From Gammaproteobacteria bacterium (GTDB lineage: Bacteria; Pseudomonadota; Gammaproteobacteria; DSM-16500): a stretch of 5,986 nt of DNA. Positions 1 through 5,986 of this stretch are shown here, in pieces. The translations under genes and the position numbers were made by a program. Location of the stretch: positions 1-5,986 of the forward strand of contig JABDEF010000065.1 of NCBI GenBank assembly GCA_013287235.1, given 5' to 3'. Each line of letters starts with the position of its first letter. Position 1 is the stretch's first letter. The notes beneath the pieces are model-generated. The model was not told the origin of the DNA. It saw only the letters and a list, made by a program, of their open reading frames with translations, and did no database searches.

Positions 1-676
1 TCCGTTCTGACATTTTGGTATGAATATTTTTGATATGTTTTAATGCTGTAAAAACCGCAAAGCTTTCATCTTTTTGGTGGTCATGATTGATGATAGATTG
101 TATCGTTTTTAATTGATCATCGTCTAATTGTCTTGTATCAGTATAGCTGGGATCCATACAGTTATCGAATAATTCAAGTTGCTCTTTATTTATTTTTAAC
201 TCATGACAAATTTTACGCCCTTTGTTAACATAAAACAGTTTTTCTTCCTCTTTTGTATTCACGCGAACATACGCCGCATTTGAACGCATATCTAAAGTAT
301 CCAGTTTATCTTCATGAGGATCTTCATTTGTAAGCAAAAGATCACAATTGATCGAATTTATTTTCGCATCATCAATACATTTTAAAACCTGTTTTGCATA
401 TTTTTGATTTGTTGGAACAAAATGCGTGAACGATAAAGTATAATTTCCAATACCGTTTATCCAGGTATAGTCAGTATTGACAGGTGCATGTTCGCCGTTA
501 TCTTTAAGATATTTTTTAAAAAATCGACGACATTTTAAAAGTTTTTTTAAGATAAACCTTTTTTCAAAACTTCGTAGTCCATTTTTATTCATGAGTTCAA
601 TAGGTAAAATGCCATTTTCTCCTGTTTCTCTTTTGAACTTTGGGTCATGGCGGGACTTATCAAATATACTCATCAT
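1..676 (-). CDS. Hypothetical protein, N-terminal 225 residues (cut by left window edge)
   Basis: An uninterrupted minus-strand reading frame runs from ATG at 676 to the window edge; no stop is seen, so the C-terminus is missing. The start is set by a GGAGG at 689-685, 8 nt before the ATG; a second in-frame ATG follows at 673. I do not recognise the family. The product looks soluble, with no signal peptide or membrane segment. Residues 33-59 form a strongly basic, probably helical stretch rich in K, R and F. Residues 70-90 are aromatic and Gly-rich (YTWINGIGNY). Residues 144-225 look helical and charged, with LFYVNKGRK near 147-154 and a D/Q-rich stretch at 180-200. A PmrA-like operator and a perfect TATAAT lie upstream, so it may belong to a two-component virulence regulon, and an effector role is possible. 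That is inference from the promoter only. Certain as a gene, unknown in function. Confidence 0.85.
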   Translation of the reverse strand, partial: MMSIFDKSRHDPKFKRETGENGILPIELMNKNGLRSFEKRFILKKLLKCRRFFKKYLKDNGEHAPVNTDYTWINGIGNYTLSFTHFVPTNQKYAKQVLKCIDDAKINSINCDLLLTNEDPHEDKLDTLDMRSNAAYVRVNTKEEEKLFYVNKGRKICHELKINKEQLELFDNCMDPSYTDTRQLDDDQLKTIQSIINHDHQKDESFAVFTALKHIKNIHTKMSER

Positions 677-738
677 ACCTACATCCTCCGTGAAATCGAT
701 ATAATAAAATCATTTTAAAAAATACTGACCTAATTTTA

Positions 739-781
739 ATTATAGAGCCACAAGTCTTAAGGAAATCTTAAGAATCTTAAG
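739..781 (-). promoter_or_regulatory. Putative PmrA-type operator with -10 box for the leftward gene
   Basis: Three CTTAAG hexamers lie at 756-761, 767-772 and 776-781. Read on the minus strand, the first two start 11 bp apart, one helical turn, and give cTTAAgaTT-N2-cTTAAgacT. This resembles the published Legionella/Coxiella PmrA box (cTTAATATT-N2-cTTAATATT). A perfect TATAAT follows at 744-739, and no TTGACA-like -35 lies 16-18 nt before it. The 20-bp box (772-753) would cover roughly -40 to -21 from the expected start site, the usual place for an OmpR/PmrA-family activator that replaces the -35. The predicted leader before the ATG at 676 is about 55 nt. The third hexamer, 9 bp further out, may be an extra weak site. 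The identity of the regulator is inferred. Confidence 0.6.
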
Positions 782-833
782 CAGTATGTTTAAAAATTGA
801 TCATAAAAAGTGTTTTCGAAATCTACAGTAGTC

Positions 834-863
834 TTGCACAGAATAACTTTTTTTATTTATTAT
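834..863 (+). promoter_or_regulatory. Putative sigma-70 promoter of the flavoprotein gene
   Basis: TTGCAC at 834-839 (4 of 6 to TTGACA) is followed after 18 nt by TATTAT at 858-863 (5 of 6 to TATAAT). A second TATTAT overlaps at 861-866. Transcription would begin near 870, about 59 nt before the preferred ATG at 929. The region is very AT-rich, so chance -10 matches are expected and the call is moderate. Confidence 0.45.
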
Positions 864-916
864 TATTGTAACTAGCCAAATAATCGAGTATTTTGCATCC
901 ACAATGGGTTTTTTTT

Positions 917-921
917 AAGGA
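917..921 (+). promoter_or_regulatory. Ribosome binding site that decides the flavoprotein start
   Basis: AAGGA lies 7 nt before ATG 929 and directly follows a run of eight T (909-916). The upstream in-frame TTG at 893 has only weak purine-rich sequence before it. The family domain also begins well after residue 1 of the shorter form, so nothing is lost by starting at 929. Confidence 0.7.
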
Positions 922-928
922 CAATTAC

Positions 929-2503
929 ATGACTGCAGCACGCACACCATCCGATATAAAACATATCCCTTGCAATGAAAATATTTATTATCCCCAGAAT
1001 GTCGAAGAAGTCAAAGCACTCGTTCTATTCGCGAAAGAAAATCATTATCTAGTTAGAGCAGTCGGTTCAGGACATTCACCCAAGCCTTCTATTTATGGAG
1101 AAAATGAAAATGAAATCAAGCTCTGTTTAGATGGCGATCTTCGAAAAATTGATTCTTTTGAAATAAATGAATCTAAAACATCTGCAACGGTGAAAGTAGG
1201 CGCTGGATGCTATTTGGGTTTAAATCCCGCCGATAGAAAATCTACTTGGGAAAATTCATTTAATAAACAAATCGATGATAAAGGATTTGCTTTACCTATC
1301 TTAGGCACCATCAGTCATCAAAGTATTGCAGGTTGTTTACAAACGTCTACCAGTGGGGGATCTGCCAAACATGGACTTGCCGATGTCATTGAAGAATTTG
1401 AATGGGTGAATGGCTTGGGAGAAGTATGTCGCGCTAAAAAAGGCGAAGAAAATTTTAACGCAGTAGGCGTTTCTATGGGTTTATTGGGCGTTATCACCCA
1501 TGTCACTTTTAAATTGCCGCCCAAATTTTTTGTGGCAGGTTTAGAAACGAATAAAGAAACGAAAGATTCTTATTTAGAAAAAGATGAAAAAGGGAATTAT
1601 AGTAAATTAAACAAAGGATTATTTGAAGATAATGAATATATTCGTTTAAGTTGGTTTCCACAAAAATATGCTGACCGTGTGAATGAATGGACCGGGTATC
1701 AAGTATCCCCCGATTCAAACGTGACACCCTATCATCATCCACTCGAATCTGAAGCGGTCGCATTACTTGCGGGTGCTGTGTTGATCATCGCTAATCAATT
1801 GGCAACGATAGGGACGGAATTAGCAGAGCGCTTATTAGGTCTTTTAATTAAACCCTTTGTTATGCTAGGCGATTCACAAGAATATTGCGATGTGTGGTAT
1901 AAAACCTTGCCCAATGATGATCAAGCCCACTTCGATCATCTTATCTCGCTTTCATTTAGTGAATTTTGGTATCCACGAGAAAGCATCGATACAGTTATGC
2001 ATGCTATTGAAGAATTAGTGACAACGAATCCGGAAGCGGCTGGCAATTTTGTGATTGAAATATATTGCGCGAAACAATCCCCATTTTATTTAAGTCCTGC
2101 TGAAGGACATGACGCATTTCGTGTGGATTTATGTTGGTATGATCATAATCGCCAAGGAAATGCCAATCGATATTTTGGATTTTTTTGGGAAAAATTATTA
2201 ACGATTCCGGGCAGCAGATTACATTGGGGAAAATATTTACCGCATATTGGTGAAAAATACGGTGACTTTGAATTTACCCCTGAAATTTTACAAAAAAATT
2301 ATCCGAAACTCCCTGATTTTTTAAAAATCCGTGAAAAAATGGATCCCGATCAAATTTTTGTAACACCGGATTATTGGGGGCTCTATTTAGGGATTCCCGC
2401 TTTAAAAAAGGAAGAATCGAAGAATATGACTAATATCACCTTTTTTTCAACAAAGAAAGGGTCTGTATTGGAGAATAATTCGCTTATGAGAAATGAAAAA
2501 TAA
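929..2503 (+). CDS. FAD-linked oxidase of the aldonolactone/alditol oxidase (VAO) type
   Basis: Predicted 524-residue flavoenzyme that oxidises a sugar-like alcohol or lactone using FAD and probably O2; the actual substrate is unknown. The FAD domain occupies about residues 15-215. It contains VGSGHS, whose His49 matches the histidine covalently bound to FAD in D-arabinono-lactone, gulonolactone and alditol oxidases, and a second flavin loop, LGTISHQSIAGC...TSGGS, at 125-145. The C-terminal ALO-type domain has YLSPAEGHDAF after 382, HWGK at 432-435 and DPDQIF at 472-477, all family landmarks. Oddities: the family E-x-R pair reads E377-I-Y379; Cys136 replaces the usual Ala; residues 276-315 are strongly hydrophobic; and a 34-residue polar tail follows the domain. 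The start is ATG 929, chosen because AAGGA at 917-921 sits 7 nt upstream; a TTG at 893 would add 12 residues but lacks a clear ribosome binding site. There is no signal peptide. The gene is divergent from the left gene and has its own likely promoter. The superfamily is secure, the substrate is not. Confidence 0.88.
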   Translation: MTAARTPSDIKHIPCNENIYYPQNVEEVKALVLFAKENHYLVRAVGSGHSPKPSIYGENENEIKLCLDGDLRKIDSFEINESKTSATVKVGAGCYLGLNPADRKSTWENSFNKQIDDKGFALPILGTISHQSIAGCLQTSTSGGSAKHGLADVIEEFEWVNGLGEVCRAKKGEENFNAVGVSMGLLGVITHVTFKLPPKFFVAGLETNKETKDSYLEKDEKGNYSKLNKGLFEDNEYIRLSWFPQKYADRVNEWTGYQVSPDSNVTPYHHPLESEAVALLAGAVLIIANQLATIGTELAERLLGLLIKPFVMLGDSQEYCDVWYKTLPNDDQAHFDHLISLSFSEFWYPRESIDTVMHAIEELVTTNPEAAGNFVIEIYCAKQSPFYLSPAEGHDAFRVDLCWYDHNRQGNANRYFGFFWEKLLTIPGSRLHWGKYLPHIGEKYGDFEFTPEILQKNYPKLPDFLKIREKMDPDQIFVTPDYWGLYLGIPALKKEESKNMTNITFFSTKKGSVLENNSLMRNEK

Positions 2504-2553
2504 GTGTATGAATGTTCAAGAAAATCTCATATCGACACTAAAATTCGGTCAAT

Positions 2554-2583
2554 TTGACATACTTTGCCCAAGTTGTATATAAT
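2554..2583 (+). promoter_or_regulatory. Near-consensus sigma-70 promoter of the giant pentapeptide-repeat gene
   Basis: A perfect TTGACA at 2554-2559 and a perfect TATAAT at 2578-2583 are separated by 18 nt. The start site would be near 2590, giving a leader of about 20 nt. The -35 is one arm of an 11-bp inverted repeat, GTCAA-T-TTGAC (2548-2558). No CTTAA repeats occur here, unlike the region at 755-781. No terminator hairpin is visible between the stop at 2503 and this promoter, so some read-through from the oxidase gene is possible. Confidence 0.75.
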
Positions 2584-2598
2584 ATTCAATCACATAAC

Positions 2599-2603
2599 GA
2601 GGG
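2599..2603 (+). promoter_or_regulatory. Ribosome binding site of the giant gene
   Basis: GAGGG at 2599-2603 lies 7 nt before the ATG at 2611. Together with the promoter just upstream, it fixes the start of the long open frame. Confidence 0.75.
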
Positions 2604-2610
2604 CAAAACG

Positions 2611-5600
2611 ATGGAATCTAAAAAAAATCGTCTTTTTACCGATAAATATTATGAAGAAAAAAAAGAGGTGAAAATTGAAGATGATAAAGATGAAAAAACA
2701 CTTGAAACTAAAGATGCAAAACACAAAGAAGAAAAAAAACCAGTATCACTTAATATATATTTAACAGAATTATATGCAATATATTTAGATTCAGAAAGAC
2801 GTGCTTTTAAAGAACCCATTTATTTTGATAATGAAAAAAAAGATCAAAAAATGGCAGATTTTCGCAAGGAGTGCAACCCTGATTATATTGAATTGAAACG
2901 ACAAATCATTTTGCTTATTCATGATATAAAAAAATGGTGTATTAAAAATAAAATTCCTAGAAATGTCACAGATAATTATAAGGAATGGGACAATTTTGAA
3001 GCAAGACTTTTTAACCCCTCCTATTTAACGGATACATTTGCAGTCGAGGTATTTACGACAGGGAAAACTTATTTAGAAAGAATTGCTTTTGAACTTTACA
3101 AAGATAATTCCAATGAAGTGGCCTCTGAACGCGCCATCCAAGGATTGTATACAAGATTACCGGGCACTTGCGCAGAAGGTCTAAATACCGAGTTTTTTAA
3201 TACGAAGCTTGAATTTTCATCCTCACGTGAAGAAATATCTCTCGCAGCACGAGTGGCTGTTGCTCAACAATTTGCGGCGGAATTAGCTTTAAAAAAATAT
3301 CCTAGTATTCGCCCTGGAATGCAGACGCATTATGTCACTGCACTTTGTAATCATTTTGCAGATGATTTAAAAATTCCAGTTATCCCTGATACTTATCAAG
3401 ACCGAGTGGATATTGCACCTGAGCTAGATTGTTTTAATGGCTTCATCGCATCAGAAAAGTTTCATGAACAAGAACTTGATAAAATCGCTGATTTTTACAT
3501 TGATAATTTGACTTCTCCACTCTATACACCGAGCAACACAGAAGTTTTCATGAAATCATTAGATGCATATGGGCCTCATTCGTCAGATACCGTACGAAAT
3601 TATTTTGATATGGTTGAATCAAAAGCAGATGATGAGTCACTATTATATATACCAAAAAAAACAGAAGAATTGCGAAGTGCAATCAAAAAATCTATTATGA
3701 CTCGAATGATTAATGCTAAATTCATTAATCAAGATTATTTTGTTCCAATACTTTTAAAAGATGTAAAAGAAACGTGTAGTTTTATCACGATAAATAATTT
3801 TCCAGATGAAAAAAATGCAGCATTCAATACCTCTTATGCCTACGCTATCTTGAAACCGGAAGTCAGCTTCATGGTTTCATCAAAAAATCCCTTACTTAAT
3901 AAAATAAACATTATAAAATCACTTAATACACCATTCGCTTATATCCTTTATGGAGATGATTTATATTTTATTTCTAAAGAACCTGCAATGATGATACGAC
4001 AAGAAAAAACAAATCTTGAAAATATGAAACAACAATTAAATACTGCTCAAATAAAACAAGATACGTTTCAAACCTTATCAATGGATCAATTACAGCTTAT
4101 TGAAAAAGCAACCGGAAAGTCATTAAGAAATATCTATTATATCCAAAAAACACCTTTTAAAATACATCGGATGAATGGTGAAAATATAGATGAAATCTAT
4201 TCAATGCAAGAGACATCTGACGAAAAATCTCTTGCAGAAGTTGATCGTTCAATAAAGTATTCAAGAAAAGAAAATGAACAAATTTATTTGCGTGTTAATC
4301 CTGATTCCGCGGAACTTTCCTGGATTCAATATTCAGAAAAAGGGCTAGAAGAAGAACGACACCAATTATTTATCGATTATTTCAAAGAATTAGACGAAGA
4401 AAAGCAATTAGAAATGATAAAAAAATTAACTTCGCCCGAAGTGAGTGTTACGCTCAGATTTTTATTTCAATGCGCGGAATATATCAAACCAAAAATGATT
4501 GAATCGCTCTCAAAAACGAGTGATGACATTAAAATGGCTTTTTTATTGGCATTAAAACAAAAAAATATTAGGATACTTAAAGCTCACCTCGAAATAGAAA
4601 ACAAAGAAGATAAGAATATCACTGATGAAAATATTTTTACTGCAGCATTACTGTGTGATATGTCGGATATGTTTTGGAAAGAATATCCAACGATCCCTCA
4701 GGGTATAAAATGCACCCCTGCGCTTTTTATGAAAAGCTACAAAATCGGTAATCGTGATTTTTCAAATATTGATTTTGCTGACATGGATTTTAAAGAAATA
4801 AAAATAGATGAAAATTCGAATCAGAAATTAATATTTCGAAAATCGGATTTGAGAAAAGCCAAAAATTTTGAATCTATTTTAACACCTGAACTGATAAAAA
4901 GATTAGATTTGGAAGGTGCCATATTAAACACAGAGCAATTTAAAGCATTGTATGATCAAGGAAGGCGTGATTTTTGTGGCGTCGATTTGCGACATATTGA
5001 TTTTGCGCGTGGTGCTATTTTCTATAAAGACTTATTAATCGATCGTGCAGATCTTCGTGGAGCCCGCATCGATTCATTTTTTATAACCCGTGTTAAATCA
5101 AAGGAAAATGCAAGATTTGACGTTCATCAACTCAAAGAGATCATAGCTAATCCAGAACAAGAATTGAAATGTAATTCTTACGGCCATTCATATTATCACA
5201 TTGATTTAAAAGATTTGAATTTTGAAAATGAAGATTTTAAAGAAATCGATTTGATAAACTTACGTATCAATTTTGAAGAAAATACACGGATATTTTTTGG
5301 TAGGTCAAATTTCAAAAAAACAAATTTGAGAAACGTTTTTCCTGTCCCGGATAAATCTCGCACTCGTGTGATTTTATTTTTTCAACTTTGCAATTTTGAA
5401 GGCGCCAACCTTGAAGGAAATGATTTTAATAGCTGGTCTCATACTTATGGTGCCAATTATAAAAGCGTAGATTTTAGTAGGATTCCCAGAACAGACAAAC
5501 CTATTTTCAGTAAGATTAATAATAAACCTTGCATTCTAGATAGAAAGTCATTTGAATCTTATGTCAAATATCATCATAAAGATATACGAAATGCCATTGT

Positions 5601-5986
5601 TATCGATAAAGATCTTGATAAAAAACCGTTAGATCTTCGTCGGATTGGATTGGGCAGAGAAGGATTATTAAAACTCATTGAACAAGGACAACGAAATTTT
5701 AGGGGCATCATTATGGAACATGAAGATCTTTCCACATTAAATCTTTCGAATTTGGATTTTAGAGGCGCAGCATTTCATCGAGTCAATTTTGATAAAGCAA
5801 TTCTTGAAAATGCTATATTCGACGAATCTATGATCTTGTCAAGCAGTTTTAGTCATGCCAATCTCAATCATTCTTCATTTGTGAGTACAAAGTGTACCTC
5901 TGTCAATTTTAATTACGCACAAGTACAAAATTTTATTTTTTTGAATGTCGAACTGGACGGGAAATGTGAATTTTCTCAGACTGTTT
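2611..5986 (+). CDS. Giant pentapeptide-repeat protein, first 1125 residues (cut by right window edge)
   Basis: A single open frame starts at ATG 2611 and runs off the right edge with no stop. There is no signal peptide or membrane segment. Residues 1-44 are almost all charged (K/E/D) and probably disordered. Residues 45-440 look mainly helical and match no family I can name; AIQGLYTRLPGTCAEGL at 175-191 is a distinctive Cys/Gly-containing helix end. Residues 441-580 mix strands with a short possible coiled coil (about 463-485). Residues 580-700 look like helical hairpins. From about 711 onward there are pentapeptide-like runs with F or L every fifth residue (RDFSN IDFAD MDFKE at 715-729; CNFEG ANLEG NDF at 927-939; LSTLNLSNLDFRGAAF at 1040-1055). 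Such runs normally fold as a right-handed beta-helix used for binding. Four 19-residue linker units interrupt them. Lysine and Asn codons are abundant and A/T-ending, as in the neighbouring genes. Large proteins of this layout are frequent among effectors of Legionellales, so a secreted, host-directed role is possible but unproven. No catalytic motif was recognised. Confidence 0.88.
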   Translation, partial: MESKKNRLFTDKYYEEKKEVKIEDDKDEKTLETKDAKHKEEKKPVSLNIYLTELYAIYLDSERRAFKEPIYFDNEKKDQKMADFRKECNPDYIELKRQIILLIHDIKKWCIKNKIPRNVTDNYKEWDNFEARLFNPSYLTDTFAVEVFTTGKTYLERIAFELYKDNSNEVASERAIQGLYTRLPGTCAEGLNTEFFNTKLEFSSSREEISLAARVAVAQQFAAELALKKYPSIRPGMQTHYVTALCNHFADDLKIPVIPDTYQDRVDIAPELDCFNGFIASEKFHEQELDKIADFYIDNLTSPLYTPSNTEVFMKSLDAYGPHSSDTVRNYFDMVESKADDESLLYIPKKTEELRSAIKKSIMTRMINAKFINQDYFVPILLKDVKETCSFITINNFPDEKNAAFNTSYAYAILKPEVSFMVSSKNPLLNKINIIKSLNTPFAYILYGDDLYFISKEPAMMIRQEKTNLENMKQQLNTAQIKQDTFQTLSMDQLQLIEKATGKSLRNIYYIQKTPFKIHRMNGENIDEIYSMQETSDEKSLAEVDRSIKYSRKENEQIYLRVNPDSAELSWIQYSEKGLEEERHQLFIDYFKELDEEKQLEMIKKLTSPEVSVTLRFLFQCAEYIKPKMIESLSKTSDDIKMAFLLALKQKNIRILKAHLEIENKEDKNITDENIFTAALLCDMSDMFWKEYPTIPQGIKCTPALFMKSYKIGNRDFSNIDFADMDFKEIKIDENSNQKLIFRKSDLRKAKNFESILTPELIKRLDLEGAILNTEQFKALYDQGRRDFCGVDLRHIDFARGAIFYKDLLIDRADLRGARIDSFFITRVKSKENARFDVHQLKEIIANPEQELKCNSYGHSYYHIDLKDLNFENEDFKEIDLINLRINFEENTRIFFGRSNFKKTNLRNVFPVPDKSRTRVILFFQLCNFEGANLEGNDFNSWSHTYGANYKSVDFSRIPRTDKPIFSKINNKPCILDRKSFESYVKYHHKDIRNAIVIDKDLDKKPLDLRRIGLGREGLLKLIEQGQRNFRGIIMEHEDLSTLNLSNLDFRGAAFHRVNFDKAILENAIFDESMILSSSFSHANLNHSSFVSTKCTSVNFNYAQVQNFIFLNVELDGKCEFSQTV
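4726..5986 (+). other. Pentapeptide-repeat (beta-helix) region of the giant protein
   Basis: Residues 706-1125 contain short degenerate blocks of the A(D/N)LXX type, with F as often as L at the centre: 711-732, 791-820, 864-888, 926-940 and 1033-1125. The last block is the longest and continues past the window. Blocks are separated by 20-60 residues of non-repeat sequence, so the fold would be several short beta-helix segments rather than one long rod. The repeats are recognised by eye from the five-residue F/L spacing and the recurring (D/N)(F/L) pairs. Confidence 0.75.
4924..5706 (+). repeat. Four copies of a 19-residue linker unit within the pentapeptide region
   Basis: Units start at residues 772 (4924-4980), 836 (5116-5172), 976 (5536-5592) and 1014 (5650-5706) and align without gaps. 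The shared pattern is a hydrophobic residue at 1, L/F at 6, hydrophobic at 9 and 10, often Q-G at 12-13, D/N/E at 16 and F/I/L at 17. Three are followed directly by pentapeptide-like runs; the third passes through a short spacer into the fourth. Copies one (YDQGRRDFCG) and four (IEQGQRNFRG) are closest; two and three are more diverged. Each probably forms one helix that caps or starts a beta-helix segment. Identity is at protein level; I did not see matching DNA-level repeats. Confidence 0.6.

Noticed and set aside
477..704. 75-codon plus-strand open frame
   Set aside because: It lies opposite the start of the minus-strand gene at 1-676, which has a proper ribosome binding site and promoter; no such signals precede this frame.
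893..928. Upstream TTG start for the oxidase, with T8 run at 909-916 as a possible phase-variable switch
   Set aside because: The TTG lacks a clear ribosome binding site, and ATG 929 has AAGGA at 7 nt. The T run is then in the leader, so slippage would not shift the reading frame.
1318..1763. Two minus-strand open frames (1318-1524 and 1509-1763)
   Set aside because: Both are inside the oxidase gene, whose plus-strand frame encodes recognisable family motifs across the same bases; they are shadows.
2504..2553. Terminator after the oxidase gene
   Set aside because: No stable GC-rich hairpin followed by a T run was found in this stretch.
2657..2664. Run of eight A near the start of the giant gene, possible slippage site
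   Set aside because: A runs are common in this AT-rich coding sequence and the frame continues intact for over 1100 codons; no alternative product of interest is seen.

Overview
This AT-rich window looks like chromosome from a host-associated gammaproteobacterium, most plausibly of the Legionellales (Legionella / Coxiella / Aquicella-like). The assignment is an inference. It rests on low GC, a direct-repeat operator resembling the PmrA box that controls Dot/Icm effectors in Legionella and Coxiella, and a very large cytosolic-type protein ending in pentapeptide repeats, a common layout among secreted proteins of such bacteria. No rRNA, tRNA, CRISPR array, IS element or transposase was seen.

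Layout. (1) Positions 1-676, minus strand: the first 225 codons of an unrecognised soluble protein that runs off the left edge. (2) Positions 677-928: a divergent regulatory region. It holds a triple CTTAAG array with a perfect TATAAT on the minus side, and a separate sigma-70-like promoter facing right. (3) Positions 929-2503, plus strand: a flavoprotein of the VAO / aldonolactone-oxidase type. Its FAD-linking His and C-terminal HWGK are kept, but two active-site positions are altered. (4) Positions 2504-2610: a short intergenic region with a near-consensus promoter (TTGACA-N18-TATAAT) and a good ribosome binding site. (5) Positions 2611-5986, plus strand: the first 1125 codons of a giant protein, open at the right edge. 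It has a charged N-terminus, about 650 residues of unrecognised mostly helical sequence, then a pentapeptide-repeat region broken up by four copies of a 19-residue linker unit.

The three genes have separate promoters and do not form an obvious operon or pathway. Genes 1 and 3 could be secreted effectors: gene 1 because of its operator, gene 3 because of its architecture. The flavoenzyme may be metabolic, or may be an accessory enzyme with changed specificity. The most useful leads are the PmrA-like operator, the Cys at the bicovalent-flavin position together with the lost Arg in the oxidase, and the compound linker/pentapeptide repeat.
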